The translations under genes and the position numbers were made by a program. From Sporomusa malonica (GTDB lineage: Bacteria > Bacillota > Negativicutes > Sporomusales > Sporomusaceae), in NCBI RefSeq assembly GCF_041428715.1, contig NZ_CP155572.1: 64,000 nt of DNA; one strand, 5' to 3'. Under the pieces are notes generated by a model, which worked only from the letters and a program-made list of their open reading frames with translations, had not been told where the DNA came from and searched no databases. Within the stretch, counting starts at the first letter, position 1, and each line of letters starts with the position of its first letter. Positions 34,695 through 43,686 of this stretch are shown here, one piece after another.

Positions 34695-37660
34695 GAAACG
34701 CTCTCCTCTCCGCCCCATTTGCCAACTTCAACAAGACAGGAATTAGCCGCCATGGCATGGGATTTTTTAATCATCATCCGGCTTGGCGTCAATAGGTTGA
34801 TACATCCGCCAAGATCTGGCGACTTTCCGGGTTCTCCTGCCGGCTTATATACTGCTGAAGACTCGTAAGAATGTACGGTTCCCGGCGGAATTCGTTCAGT
34901 CAATTGTGCTGCGCAAACAACGGCACCACGATCATTGAATACCTTAACCAGATCGTTTTCTTTGATACCCCGGGCCGCTGCATCGCTGGAATTGATTCTG
35001 ACAATCCAGTAATAATGCCCGTTGATCAGCACCCGATGATCCTTAATATCGTTGATGGCACTGTCTTTGCCATCACTTTGCGTATGGAAGGTGAATTTGG
35101 GGTGAGGTGAAATCAGTTGCAATGGGTACTTAGCAAACAGCTCAGGCGAATGTGGCCCTTCCCAGGCAGGATTATATTTCATAATTGGCGGCCGGTCGGG
35201 GTCATTTGGGTCAAAGCGTTTTAGACTGGAAGATTCAAACTCGATTTTGCCTGATTGTGTTTGCAGCCCCATACGGTATTCGCCTGTATAGTCAGCTGGA
35301 GCCGGAAACGGCTCAGGGGTATCTTTCGCACGGCCTTCAGCATACCAGCGAAAAGACACCGGATCACGGCGATTCTCTGGCAGTGGCGGAATAACATAAT
35401 AGCCTTTTTTGAGAAACTTCTTCCAGGAGAGACGGTTTGGCAGGTCGGTGCCGTCAAATAATCGCTTGCACCATTCCAGTTCGGTAGATCCCTCAGAGTA
35501 GACTGAACCCAGCCCCAACCGTTTAGAGAGTTCCAGAAAGATTTCAATATCTGATTTTGATTCACCCAGCGGCTCAATACATTTATGCTGCAGCACAGCC
35601 ACACGGTGATTCACCTGCGTAAACGAGTGATAAATGTAGCCCCCGCAGTTAGCAAATTCGCTGATGTCCCAACGCTCGAAATTAGTACAGGCCGGCAGGA
35701 TAACATCGGCAAACTGGGCCTCTCCTTCAAACCAGATCGACTGGTTGACAACGAACTCCAGGCCATCTGACCGGTACATGTTTACGTAGCGGTTGGTATC
35801 AACCATTGTGCCGATATGTGAGCCGCCATATTTATAGTACATTTTTACCGGTGAGTGACCAGGGGACGGGTATTGGAACGGGAAGAACTGACCTTCGATT
35901 GTCTTGGCGTCAGCCGACCAGCCTTCGCAGCGGCCTTCCATGATGGCTTCAGGTATCTTGAGGCGCGGCACCCCTTGATTAACCGTATTCATGGTCACGA
36001 TATTGGGCATCCGCTGATATAAATTAAGGAAGTTGCCTGTACCAAAAATATCGCCGGAAAAACCACCCTCGGCGTATCCTGGGAAGTAGAAACGTGTGTC
36101 AACCGGTGTCCCCTGCTGCATGCCGCCCATATTAACCCCCGGCTTGCCTAACCCCTGCATAGCCATCAGACATACCATGCCTCTGGCCCAGTCTGTTCCG
36201 GTGGCAGTACGGCAAGCACCGCCGAAGCCGATAATCCCGCCGGCAGCCAGATAGGTTTTTTTACGGCCCCATTCCCGCGCCAGTGCTCTGATATCTTTAG
36301 CGGGAATACCGGTCTCCTGCTCCTGCCATTCCGGGGTTTTAGGTACACCATCCTCTTTACCAAGTACATAGTCTTGCCATTTTTTAAAACCGGTGGTACG
36401 CTCAGCCACATATTCTTTATCATAGAGGTTTTCGGTCATCCAGACGTAGGCAATCGCTAAGACCATAGCACTGTCTGTTCCCGGCTTAGGTGCCAGCCAC
36501 TTGCCGCCCATCAGACCGGCAGTATGGTTGTAGTATGGATCAACATGGACAATCTTGATGCCCAGCTCTTTCAGCCACTGCCGACGCACTGTCCCTTCCT
36601 GAGCACCATACACCCCGCTGGTAGATTCCGGGTCACTTGACCAGAAAACAATCATTTCACAGTTTTGGAGACAGTCTTCCACCAAATTGTAGGTTTCCGA
36701 GCCGCCATTACGGGCGCTTTGTCCCCAGTGATGAGTTGCCCCCCAGAACCAGCCTTCCCAGCTGTCAGGATTATGCACTACCGGTGTCCAGCCGATAGCA
36801 TTGAAAAATCTCAATCTGGCGCTCAGCCAATAGCCTAATGCCCCCCAGGTATGGTGGGAGCCGCTGCCGTTCATAATGGCTCCAGGGCCATGATCTTTTT
36901 TTACCCGCTTAATTTCGTTAACCACAATAGTAAGTGCTTCATCCCAGCTAATCCGCTCATAGCCGGATATCCCCCGGTTTTGCGGGTTTCTCTCGCCATT
37001 CGGATCAAAGTCTACCCGTTTCATCGGATAGAGCAGACGATCAGGCGAATAAATCATGGATTTCCAGGCTAACGTATGGGGATTAACAGTAGTTTTCTTA
37101 GGTGGTGAAAAAGTCTTGCCTCTGGCTTTGACCACCCAGGGCTCGGCATCCTCTTCATCAAATTCAATCGGGGTGATGCGGATGATCTTGCCGTCCTTGA
37201 CATAGACAAAAACCGGGCCGCCGTTAGTATTGCTGGTATAGCGCTTGACACCCTTACCCATGTCCACGCCATATTCAGGGTCAATATTCATAGTCATATT
37301 CAAGGTCTCGGCAAACCAGAGTGTCAGTTCGTCCGGCCCTTGCATGTCGATCTGAAAATGTTTGGCTGCACTGATAAATTCCAATTGAGTCTTTGTCGGA
37401 CTCATCAGCCTTACAGCAGTCTCCGCATCTTCAAATATCATAGCAACATCTGGGTTATCATATATACCTGCTTTGGAAGAAACCTTGCCATCTTTAATAA
37501 TAAAATATCTGCCTTGAGAATTATCACGCAGTTTAATTTGGGCTATCAGATTTTTTTCTTTCAGCCGCTTGGTAAAGGTTTTCGATCTCATTGACGTCAT
37601 CTTTAAAATTTTTTCTAGACCGAAAAGAATAACAGAAAATTGCGTACTTTCAAGCGCCAT
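34691..37660 (-). CDS. pyrogallol-phloroglucinol transhydroxylase, large molybdopterin subunit, with N-terminal SCP2-like domain
   Basis: A 989-residue DMSO-reductase-family molybdoenzyme from the ATG at 37660 (AAGGAG nine bases upstream; a start at 37693 precedes that site). Counting from this start, H269 (SGSHHTWG), D299-S300-W301 (NPDSWEGW) and Y529 (FPGYAEGG) reproduce the spacing of His144, Asp174, Ser175, Trp176 and Tyr404 of the Pelobacter enzyme as I remember them: 30 residues from His to Asp and 230 from Asp to Tyr. Ser300 would be the Mo ligand. No N-terminal FeS motif or Tat signal is present, also as in that enzyme. The first ~125 residues are extra and look like an SCP2 domain. 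It should convert pyrogallol to phloroglucinol in the cytoplasm. Confidence 0.88.
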   Translation of the reverse strand: MALESTQFSVILFGLEKILKMTSMRSKTFTKRLKEKNLIAQIKLRDNSQGRYFIIKDGKVSSKAGIYDNPDVAMIFEDAETAVRLMSPTKTQLEFISAAKHFQIDMQGPDELTLWFAETLNMTMNIDPEYGVDMGKGVKRYTSNTNGGPVFVYVKDGKIIRITPIEFDEEDAEPWVVKARGKTFSPPKKTTVNPHTLAWKSMIYSPDRLLYPMKRVDFDPNGERNPQNRGISGYERISWDEALTIVVNEIKRVKKDHGPGAIMNGSGSHHTWGALGYWLSARLRFFNAIGWTPVVHNPDSWEGWFWGATHHWGQSARNGGSETYNLVEDCLQNCEMIVFWSSDPESTSGVYGAQEGTVRRQWLKELGIKIVHVDPYYNHTAGLMGGKWLAPKPGTDSAMVLAIAYVWMTENLYDKEYVAERTTGFKKWQDYVLGKEDGVPKTPEWQEQETGIPAKDIRALAREWGRKKTYLAAGGIIGFGGACRTATGTDWARGMVCLMAMQGLGKPGVNMGGMQQGTPVDTRFYFPGYAEGGFSGDIFGTGNFLNLYQRMPNIVTMNTVNQGVPRLKIPEAIMEGRCEGWSADAKTIEGQFFPFQYPSPGHSPVKMYYKYGGSHIGTMVDTNRYVNMYRSDGLEFVVNQSIWFEGEAQFADVILPACTNFERWDISEFANCGGYIYHSFTQVNHRVAVLQHKCIEPLGESKSDIEIFLELSKRLGLGSVYSEGSTELEWCKRLFDGTDLPNRLSWKKFLKKGYYVIPPLPENRRDPVSFRWYAEGRAKDTPEPFPAPADYTGEYRMGLQTQSGKIEFESSSLKRFDPNDPDRPPIMKYNPAWEGPHSPELFAKYPLQLISPHPKFTFHTQSDGKDSAINDIKDHRVLINGHYYWIVRINSSDAAARGIKENDLVKVFNDRGAVVCAAQLTERIPPGTVHSYESSAVYKPAGEPGKSPDLGGCINLLTPSRMMIKKSHAMAANSCLVEVGKWGGEESVS

Positions 37661-37863
37661 AGTATTCTTCTCCTTTGAAATAACTTCCATCACTACAGCC
37701 TAATAATACCGCAATCCGCTTTTCCTGGGAAATACCGTGTATGACTAAGCTTATAACAAAAAAGTATTACGTTCGTGCACGCGCGTTTTTACATAAAATT
37801 ACTTCCCCTTGCCACCCAATCATTTTATACTATTGTTATAGTGTAATTCTGTTAGGAGGTACC

Positions 37864-38763
37864 ATGGAAATCCAGTTGTTGCGCGAATTCGTATGCCTTG
37901 CAGAACATTTAAACTTCAGTACAGCTGCCAAGCAGTTGTTCATTGCCCAGCCTGTTCTCAGCAGACACATCGCTGATTTGGAATATGCACTCGGAGTGCA
38001 GCTGTTTGCGCGAAATAAGCAAAGTGTTAATCTAACACCAATTGGCGCGGTGGTCCTTGCAGAGACAAAGTCTATTCTTACGCACTATGATGAAGGCATC
38101 CAAAAAATCCGGCTTGCAGTTGCCGGATTCGCAGGTCAGCTAAAGATCGGCTTTTTGGGAGCACCTGTTAAAAACTTTTTTCCAGCGTTAATTTCGCGCT
38201 TTCGCAACACTTACCCCAGTGTCGATTTACAATTAAACCAGTTAAATCTGGGAGCACTGGCCAATGCGCTAAAACGAGGGGATATCGACATCGGCTTTAC
38301 ATTATCTTTTGACTTGGCGAAGATGACCGGGCTTTGCTGGAAGACCATTTGTTCCGATTCGCTTGCCGTAGTCCTGCGTCACGACCATCCTGCCGCCACC
38401 AATCATCCGGTCAGGTTATCAACACTATCCCAGGAGAACTTCATCATTTTGGCACCTGAGGAATCTCCCGGTCTTCATAACCAGATTATCTCCCTTTGTG
38501 AAGCGAATGGCTTCTCACCAAACATCGCCAAGCTTTCGGCCTTTCCTGAGAACGCTTTACTTATGGTCGAATCAGCAATCGGAGTTGCCATTTTACCACG
38601 CCATATTAAAGTATACGCAGGCCCTGAGCTTCGCTTTTGTGATATAGCCGGCAGCGGCACAGGGTTTGATCTAGTTGTCGCCTGGACAGAGGTTCATTAC
38701 AATCCAGCCATTCCTTTGTTTCTTCAGGAACTGGAAAGCCTGCAATTATCTACTAAGCGCTAG
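37864..38763 (+). CDS. LysR-family transcriptional regulator
   Basis: A 299-residue LysR protein from the ATG at 37864, which follows TTAGGAGG; a longer in-frame start at 37741 runs through non-coding sequence. HTH at residues 1-60 (MEIQLLREFVCLAEHLNFST), effector domain from about residue 90 (LKIGFLGAP). It is divergent from the transhydroxylase operon with a 203-base gap and is therefore the best candidate for its regulator. That operon lacks a sigma-54 promoter, which agrees with LysR control. Confidence 0.9.
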   Translation: MEIQLLREFVCLAEHLNFSTAAKQLFIAQPVLSRHIADLEYALGVQLFARNKQSVNLTPIGAVVLAETKSILTHYDEGIQKIRLAVAGFAGQLKIGFLGAPVKNFFPALISRFRNTYPSVDLQLNQLNLGALANALKRGDIDIGFTLSFDLAKMTGLCWKTICSDSLAVVLRHDHPAATNHPVRLSTLSQENFIILAPEESPGLHNQIISLCEANGFSPNIAKLSAFPENALLMVESAIGVAILPRHIKVYAGPELRFCDIAGSGTGFDLVVAWTEVHYNPAIPLFLQELESLQLSTKR

Positions 38764-38825
38764 CTATACACAGCAGATTGAATAATGTCGCTTCTGAAAT
38801 GCTATAGTTTTTCTGATCATAATAA

Positions 38826-38870
38826 ATCAGGGGCTGTGCCGAAACCTTTGGTTTCAGCACAGCCCCTGAT
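38826..38870. terminator. bidirectional terminator between LysR and UroD genes
   Basis: Stem ATCAGGGGCTGTGCCGAAACC (one mismatch) with a TTT loop. It serves the convergent genes at 37864 and 38879. The core GGGGcTGTGCcGAAAC is shared with the hairpin at 8545. Confidence 0.85.
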
Positions 38871-38878
38871 ATTAAAGA

Positions 38879-40018
38879 TTAATTGTAACGTCCGTACTTC
38901 TCCACCGCATCAAAATAAGCTTTCATATTTTCATGTTTCGCGTTCATTGGGACACAACAGCCTGAGGAATAAATGAAGCCGCCGTCTTTCCCGACAACAG
39001 TCATCAATTTTTTAGCATACTCATCAACATCCGTAACCGATCCTATTGTCAACAAGGCCGCCGGCATATCTCCCATGATGGCACAATGTCCGCCCAGTAT
39101 TTCTTTTACCCTGAAAATATCTGTATCACCATCAAGCTGTAAAACAAATTTTTTGGCTGGCAGCTCTAAGAAATATTCCAGGTTTTTAGTCCAATCTGAA
39201 TCGCAATGCAATATAGGAATAATATCTTTTTCGGCTAACCCGTTAACAAGACGTTTCATAATCGGTAACAACAGTTTTTCAAACTTTTTCAAAGAGAGCC
39301 ATTGAGCACTGCTGCGTGAATCACCGATAAAAGTACGTCTGATACCAATCTGATCTGCCTGGGCCGCCAGTATGGCAATCATTCCGTCAGTAGTAACTTC
39401 CATTGCTTGATATACCTTATCCGGGACTCTAAAGATGTCTTTAAAGAAGCATTCCATGGAACGGGTCATTGATAAGACATCGGGTGCTGAGCCGCCCAGG
39501 ATTCCCCAGGTCGAACTCTGCCCCCGGCGCTGTGTGCGCTGATTTTCATCCACGAGCAATTTACCCTTTTCCATCATGGCCTGAAACATTTCTTCTTTGC
39601 TTGTACCGAAAGCAATCTCATTAAATTTTATTACATATTCGAGTAAGCCTTTTTCAATGAGCAAGTCATAATCGGCCTGAGATGTTATTTCAACTTCGTG
39701 CATCTGGAAGCAGGCATTGTCTGGCAGCTCGACCCCAGGCATCTTGGTCCTCATGAGGCCGACTTTTTTCATCAGCGGGGCATAACGCTCACACATAATA
39801 AACGGATTGCTGTCCCAGATCGGAAAGGCTTCATGAACCTTATCTATGGCATCCATACATTTTTCCCAGTCCCACATAAACTCCTTATTAGTAATTCCGG
39901 CAAATTGACCGGCATACTGGTCAATCATCGGCGCACATACTACCCGGTCTACCGGCTCAAGGTTAATAGTAGCTACCAGTCTTTCTTCCGCAGTCATTAT
40001 ATCTTTTTTTGCTGCCAT
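38879..40018 (-). CDS. UroD-family corrinoid methyltransferase, subfamily II, copy 1
   Basis: A 379-residue protein from the ATG at 40018 behind GTGGGGTGG. It shares its plan with 55935-57068 (MTAEERLVA.INL.PVDR, and the ending FDAVEKYGRYN) and is clearly distinct from the 368-370 residue copies. The His motif reads LHCDSDW, adding a Cys directly after the His, and the C-terminal motif is SSGCCVPMNA (C354-C355). That HxD/Cys pattern resembles the HxC...C zinc site of MtaA more than the other copies do. It is flanked by two LysR genes, convergent with one and divergent from the other (40338). Substrate unknown; a methoxyaromatic is likely. Confidence 0.84.
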   Translation of the reverse strand: MAAKKDIMTAEERLVATINLEPVDRVVCAPMIDQYAGQFAGITNKEFMWDWEKCMDAIDKVHEAFPIWDSNPFIMCERYAPLMKKVGLMRTKMPGVELPDNACFQMHEVEITSQADYDLLIEKGLLEYVIKFNEIAFGTSKEEMFQAMMEKGKLLVDENQRTQRRGQSSTWGILGGSAPDVLSMTRSMECFFKDIFRVPDKVYQAMEVTTDGMIAILAAQADQIGIRRTFIGDSRSSAQWLSLKKFEKLLLPIMKRLVNGLAEKDIIPILHCDSDWTKNLEYFLELPAKKFVLQLDGDTDIFRVKEILGGHCAIMGDMPAALLTIGSVTDVDEYAKKLMTVVGKDGGFIYSSGCCVPMNAKHENMKAYFDAVEKYGRYN

Positions 40019-40337
40019 GTTTCCACCCCACAATAATATTTTTTTACTATTCAGCTAAATGATATCGTAAAAGCTTACTTTGTGGAAATTCATTCTCTTA
40101 ATCGCAACAATTTGAAAATTAAATACTAAGGATGTTTTGATAAAAAACAACCAGCAGTAGGTTACAGCTATATGCAGTAGAGGTGGATGCCGGATGAGCT
40201 GATATATCCTCAGCTATTGGCACAGTTATTGCATATAAACAAAGATAAGAGTGGGAAGAAAACCATACTTAGTCCACTTTTTAATTTACTTAATATTCTC
40301 ATAGTACAAGACTAATTCTCAACAACAGGAGGCGTCT
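40019..40337. other. divergent control region between UroD gene and LysR gene
   Basis: A 319-base region expected to hold the LysR-controlled promoters. I see a short hairpin (AGCTGA/TCAGCT near 40197-40216) but no GntR-type operator and no sigma-54 promoter. Confidence 0.45.
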
Positions 40338-41291
40338 ATGGATATTCGACAACTGGAAATTTTCGTTTGTGTCGCAGAACGGCTAAATTTTACAGAAGCA
40401 GCCAAGCACTTGTACCTCACACAATCAGCAGTCAGTTTGCAAATAGCAGATTTAGAAAAGCAGCTTGATGTCAAATTATTTGCGAGAAATTCACATTCAG
40501 TACAATTAACAGCGGCCGGTCAGGTTTTTGTTAAGGAAGCTAAATTCATTATTACCACTTCAGAAGAAGCAATAAAAAGAACTCGCTACACCGCATCTGG
40601 TTTTGGCGGGACTCTGAGAGTCGGCTTTCTAGAGTCCCACACTAAACACTTTTTACCCAAATTGGTAAAAGACTTCCGGCACTCATATCCCAAAATCAAG
40701 TTACTGCTAACCCAATTAAGCTGGGGAGATCTGAATCTTGCCTTGGAGCGTGGTGATTTGGATATAGGTCTTACCATGTCAGTTTCTTTGCAAAATATTC
40801 CCAAGGTTGCCTGGCAGACACTCTATCAGGATGTTGAGTGTTTTGTAATGCCTTATGACCACCCGCTGGCCAATCAACCTCAATTAGATTTAACCGCCGT
40901 AGCCCGGGAACCATTTGTTGTTCTCAATCGCGAAGTTGCCCCCTGCCCCTACGACTTTACGTTACGTCTGTGTGTCAACAGGGGCTTTACCCCAAACTTT
41001 GTTGAACGTCCTTTTCTTACAGAGATTTTACTTACGCTGGTTGAATCTGGAGAAGGAATTGCAATTCTCCCATACTTTACCACCAAACCCTATGCCAGCC
41101 CTAGTCTCCGCTTTATTAAGCTGGAGGGTGACGACGCGCAGGTTGAGATGGTCGCATCCTGGAAAAGAACAAATAGGAATCCAGCTATACCATTGTTCCT
41201 TAACAAAGCTAGAGGTGCTATTCAATTTTTCCAAAATAGCATGGGTCTTCCACCATCTAATGATAGTAATGAACATCTTTCATCTATTTAA
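40338..41291 (+). CDS. LysR-family transcriptional regulator
   Basis: A 317-residue LysR protein very similar to the one at 18736-19671 over its whole length (shared MDIRQL, FVCVAERLNFTEAAK, GFLESHTKHFLP, REPFVVL). HTH at 1-60, effector domain after residue 92, with NPAIPLF near the end. The ATG follows GGAGGCGTCT. Divergent from the subfamily II methyltransferase at 38879, which it probably controls. The close similarity to a LysR that sits by a subfamily I methyltransferase suggests the LysR/UroD units have been duplicated and reshuffled. Confidence 0.9.
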   Translation: MDIRQLEIFVCVAERLNFTEAAKHLYLTQSAVSLQIADLEKQLDVKLFARNSHSVQLTAAGQVFVKEAKFIITTSEEAIKRTRYTASGFGGTLRVGFLESHTKHFLPKLVKDFRHSYPKIKLLLTQLSWGDLNLALERGDLDIGLTMSVSLQNIPKVAWQTLYQDVECFVMPYDHPLANQPQLDLTAVAREPFVVLNREVAPCPYDFTLRLCVNRGFTPNFVERPFLTEILLTLVESGEGIAILPYFTTKPYASPSLRFIKLEGDDAQVEMVASWKRTNRNPAIPLFLNKARGAIQFFQNSMGLPPSNDSNEHLSSI

Positions 41292-41349
41292 GAGCCGTAG
41301 GTAAACATCAATGGCCAGGATTTTTCAAAGGCGCTAATTTGTGAAAAGA

Positions 41350-41379
41350 AGGGGAGATTGGCCGTAGCTAATCTCCCCT
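41350..41379. terminator. bidirectional terminator
   Basis: Perfect 10-bp stem AGGGGAGATT with a 10-base loop, followed by CTCTTA on the plus strand. It separates the convergent LysR (40338) and DUF2284 (41408) genes. Confidence 0.75.
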
Positions 41380-41407
41380 CTCTTATGTGCATCTATACTT
41401 ATTTTTA

Positions 41408-41980
41408 CTAGATAGATTCCTCTGCCCCTATATTAAACAATATAAGACCAACATACGAAACAGTATTCTTTCCATTATAATACGGAATTCCACAAGTCTT
41501 TTCCAGATTAATAACATCTATCCCATACGCTTCAACCGAAGCAAAAGCCTCATCAGGAAACCGGCATGGTTCATTATCTAAATAGGCACACTTTGCACAA
41601 AACTCACATGATCCCGCATTCAAAGGAAGAATACTCTGCAATTTGTACTCATTTTTAACACGGTCCAGCAGGTTCCTGAATACTCCATCATGAACTTTTT
41701 TGGCCGCCATCATACCGTTCCAGTCAAACGAACTTTTCATTTGATGTACTGTCTGAAACAAGAGACCGTACTTATATGTACAGGCTTGAGCTTTCAACTC
41801 CTCAAAAGGACCAACTGCTGGGGGACAGACCCAATTGGTATCGTATTTCCTGCATACGTTTTGTTCACATGCTTTCCTAAAATCCTCGACAAATTTTATT
41901 TGGGATACCTCAGCAATTGCGGCATGGTCCGCCTTTGAAGCTAATGCTGCCTGAACCAAGTCATTAAAAATTGCACCCAT
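41408..41980 (-). CDS. DUF2284 cysteine-rich metal-binding protein
   Basis: A 190-residue cytosolic protein from the ATG at 41980 (GGGAGG seven bases upstream). It is rich in cysteine: ACEQNVCRKYDTNWVCPPAVG near residues 38-58 and CEFCAKCAYLDNEPCRFP near 125-142, enough for a metal or FeS centre. This matches the DUF2284 family, whose function is not established but which often lies near corrinoid methyltransferases. The operator/promoter unit at 42087 precedes it, placing it in the same GntR regulon as the corrinoid proteins. A role in corrinoid activation or metal delivery is only a guess. Confidence 0.8.
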   Translation of the reverse strand: MGAIFNDLVQAALASKADHAAIAEVSQIKFVEDFRKACEQNVCRKYDTNWVCPPAVGPFEELKAQACTYKYGLLFQTVHQMKSSFDWNGMMAAKKVHDGVFRNLLDRVKNEYKLQSILPLNAGSCEFCAKCAYLDNEPCRFPDEAFASVEAYGIDVINLEKTCGIPYYNGKNTVSYVGLILFNIGAEESI

Positions 41981-42086
41981 ACTCTTACCTCCCAAAGATT
42001 CCAATAGCACCTCTGGCAAAATCAATACACCAAAAATGCAGCATATAAGGGTAAAGATACTGCCGCAGCAACCGTCTTCGTCCTTA

Positions 42087-42132
42087 TATATACATCTAGA
42101 TATAGATTAGTGGATAACATTCAGTGTGTCAA
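42087..42132 (-). promoter_or_regulatory. sigma-A promoter with GntR-type operator, site C
   Basis: On the minus strand TTGACA (42132-42127), 17 bp, TAATCT (42109-42104), then operator TATATACATCTAGATATA (42087-42104). It drives the DUF2284 gene; an A-tract precedes the -35 box. Confidence 0.8.
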
Positions 42133-42174
42133 TATTTTTTTACTATTGGCACAATTCTATTATTCACAATATCA

Positions 42175-42228
42175 AAAAAAAGGTAACGTCTGATACCCTC
42201 AATAAAGGATTCCAGACGTTACTTTTTT
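42175..42228 (-). terminator. terminator after MFS gene (42294-43595)
   Basis: Stem GTAACGTCTG/CAGACGTTAC with a 20-base loop, flanked by A- and T-runs on the two sides so that it can work in either direction. Confidence 0.8.
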
Positions 42229-42293
42229 GCCTTTACTTATGCTTATCATACAGAGGGGTGTGTTTTCTTTTACGCAAAGTACCTTCGATCGGA

Positions 42294-43595
42294 CTATACC
42301 TTGCGAAGCCACAGAGCTATCATTGCCGCTGCACCTATAACACAAAAAGCTACCAGACACATCAGCCCACCGGTATAGCTGCCGGTTGCATCAATAAAAT
42401 AACCAACAACGACCGGAGTGATGGCCCCCCCGGCACTACCTAGACCGCTTTCCAGCCCGCTGCCTGTTGCTAAGGCTTTTTCCGGTACAACCTTTTGAAT
42501 CATTGACCAATGGCCAGGCAACCCGATGACTAAGGAGGCAACGGCAACTACAAGCCATAATGCTGCCTCTATCTGACCGGTAGCATGAGCAGCAAAATAA
42601 ATTCCTACAGCTCCACCTACCATATGCAGAACGCCAAAAGTCGCTTTTCTTTCGATTTTGTCTGTGAGGTAGCCTGAAACGACAAGTGCTATGACCCCTG
42701 CAGCGTAAGGAGCATTAGCCCAAAAACCCATTGTACTCCAGGTGAAGCCCATCGCGGTTTTCAGATAGGACGGAATCCAGGTCATAAGCCCCCACCAGGC
42801 TGCTGAACTAAAAACATAAAATGTGACACAAAGCCAATAGTCAATATTAAGCAGAAATTGTTTCCAAATTTCCCATTTGGAAACTGATTCACTTACTGTT
42901 TTATTCTTGGCAGCCTCGGCTTGCAGACCGCTCTCAATATGCTCCAATTCTAACCGGTTAATTCTTTTATTCTGGCTTGGATAGTCTGTGGTAAAAAACC
43001 AAATCAGGATTAACGGAATAATACCAATGGCTGCGAGGGTAAAAAAGCTCGTCCGCCAACCCCAAGTCCCAACAACCCACACGAAGAATGGCATCGCAAT
43101 AGCCGGGCCTGCTGCCAGCCCGATCAGCCATGTCGAATTAGCCCGGGCTCGCTCTTGAGGCGGAAACCAATTCCTTACAAACTTCATTTGCATAGGCCAA
43201 TGCATTCCCTCACCCAAACCCAGAATGCATCTGGCAACAATCATGCCTGTAAAGGTTGTGACCAATCCCCCATAAACGCAAGAAACTGCCCACAGTACAA
43301 TTGCCAGAGCCATTACCTTACGTGGCCCCCACAAATCACCCAGTGGACTTAATACAGCGTTTGTAATAGCATAGGTTGCCAAAAACAAGGACATCAACGC
43401 CCCCATAGCCACCGCATTACCCTTGATACCCATTTCGGTTAAAAAGGTTTCATCGGCCACCAGTACCGATACATTAACCCGGTCAAGATATGCAACCAAC
43501 AGGGTCACTAAAAGCACCAGGATCAAGACCACCCGCTGTTTGGTTGGCTCTCCCTCTGAAATTACATTTTCCCTCACTGCTTGTTCTCCATTCAC
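42294..43595 (-). CDS. MFS transporter of the anion:cation symporter type
   Basis: A 433-residue carrier with 12 predicted membrane helices. The MFS signature is seen as PLGDLWGPRKVMALAI between helices 2 and 3 and GLGEGMHWPMQMKFVRNWFPPQERARAN in the ACS-type helix 4-5 region; the family imports organic anions such as phthalate, hexuronates or hydroxybenzoates. The start is a GTG eight bases after AAGGAGG. It is last in an apparent operon with an SLH porin and another MFS gene (gap 91 bases, containing a GACCCCGA/TCGGGGTC hairpin at 43638-43658). Import of a methoxylated or hydroxylated aromatic acid is likely. Confidence 0.82.
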   Translation of the reverse strand: MNGEQAVRENVISEGEPTKQRVVLILVLLVTLLVAYLDRVNVSVLVADETFLTEMGIKGNAVAMGALMSLFLATYAITNAVLSPLGDLWGPRKVMALAIVLWAVSCVYGGLVTTFTGMIVARCILGLGEGMHWPMQMKFVRNWFPPQERARANSTWLIGLAAGPAIAMPFFVWVVGTWGWRTSFFTLAAIGIIPLILIWFFTTDYPSQNKRINRLELEHIESGLQAEAAKNKTVSESVSKWEIWKQFLLNIDYWLCVTFYVFSSAAWWGLMTWIPSYLKTAMGFTWSTMGFWANAPYAAGVIALVVSGYLTDKIERKATFGVLHMVGGAVGIYFAAHATGQIEAALWLVVAVASLVIGLPGHWSMIQKVVPEKALATGSGLESGLGSAGGAITPVVVGYFIDATGSYTGGLMCLVAFCVIGAAAMIALWLRKV

Positions 43596-43686
43596 AGATG
43601 CGGCCTCCTTCTGTTAAAGTTGCATCATTGAACAGATGACCCCGAACAAGTCGGGGTCCCTGCAATCCAGTTTAGTTTTTTAGATT

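Noticed and set aside
34691..37660. Formate dehydrogenase, DMSO reductase or polysulfide reductase identity for the molybdoenzyme
   Set aside because: No N-terminal FeS motif, no Tat signal, no Cys/Sec ligand and no membrane anchor gene; His, Asp-Ser-Trp and Tyr spacing matches transhydroxylase.
37741..37863. Upstream start for the LysR gene at 37741
   Set aside because: The added 41 residues are not LysR-like; the ATG at 37864 has a strong AGGAGG site and begins at the family's usual N-terminus.
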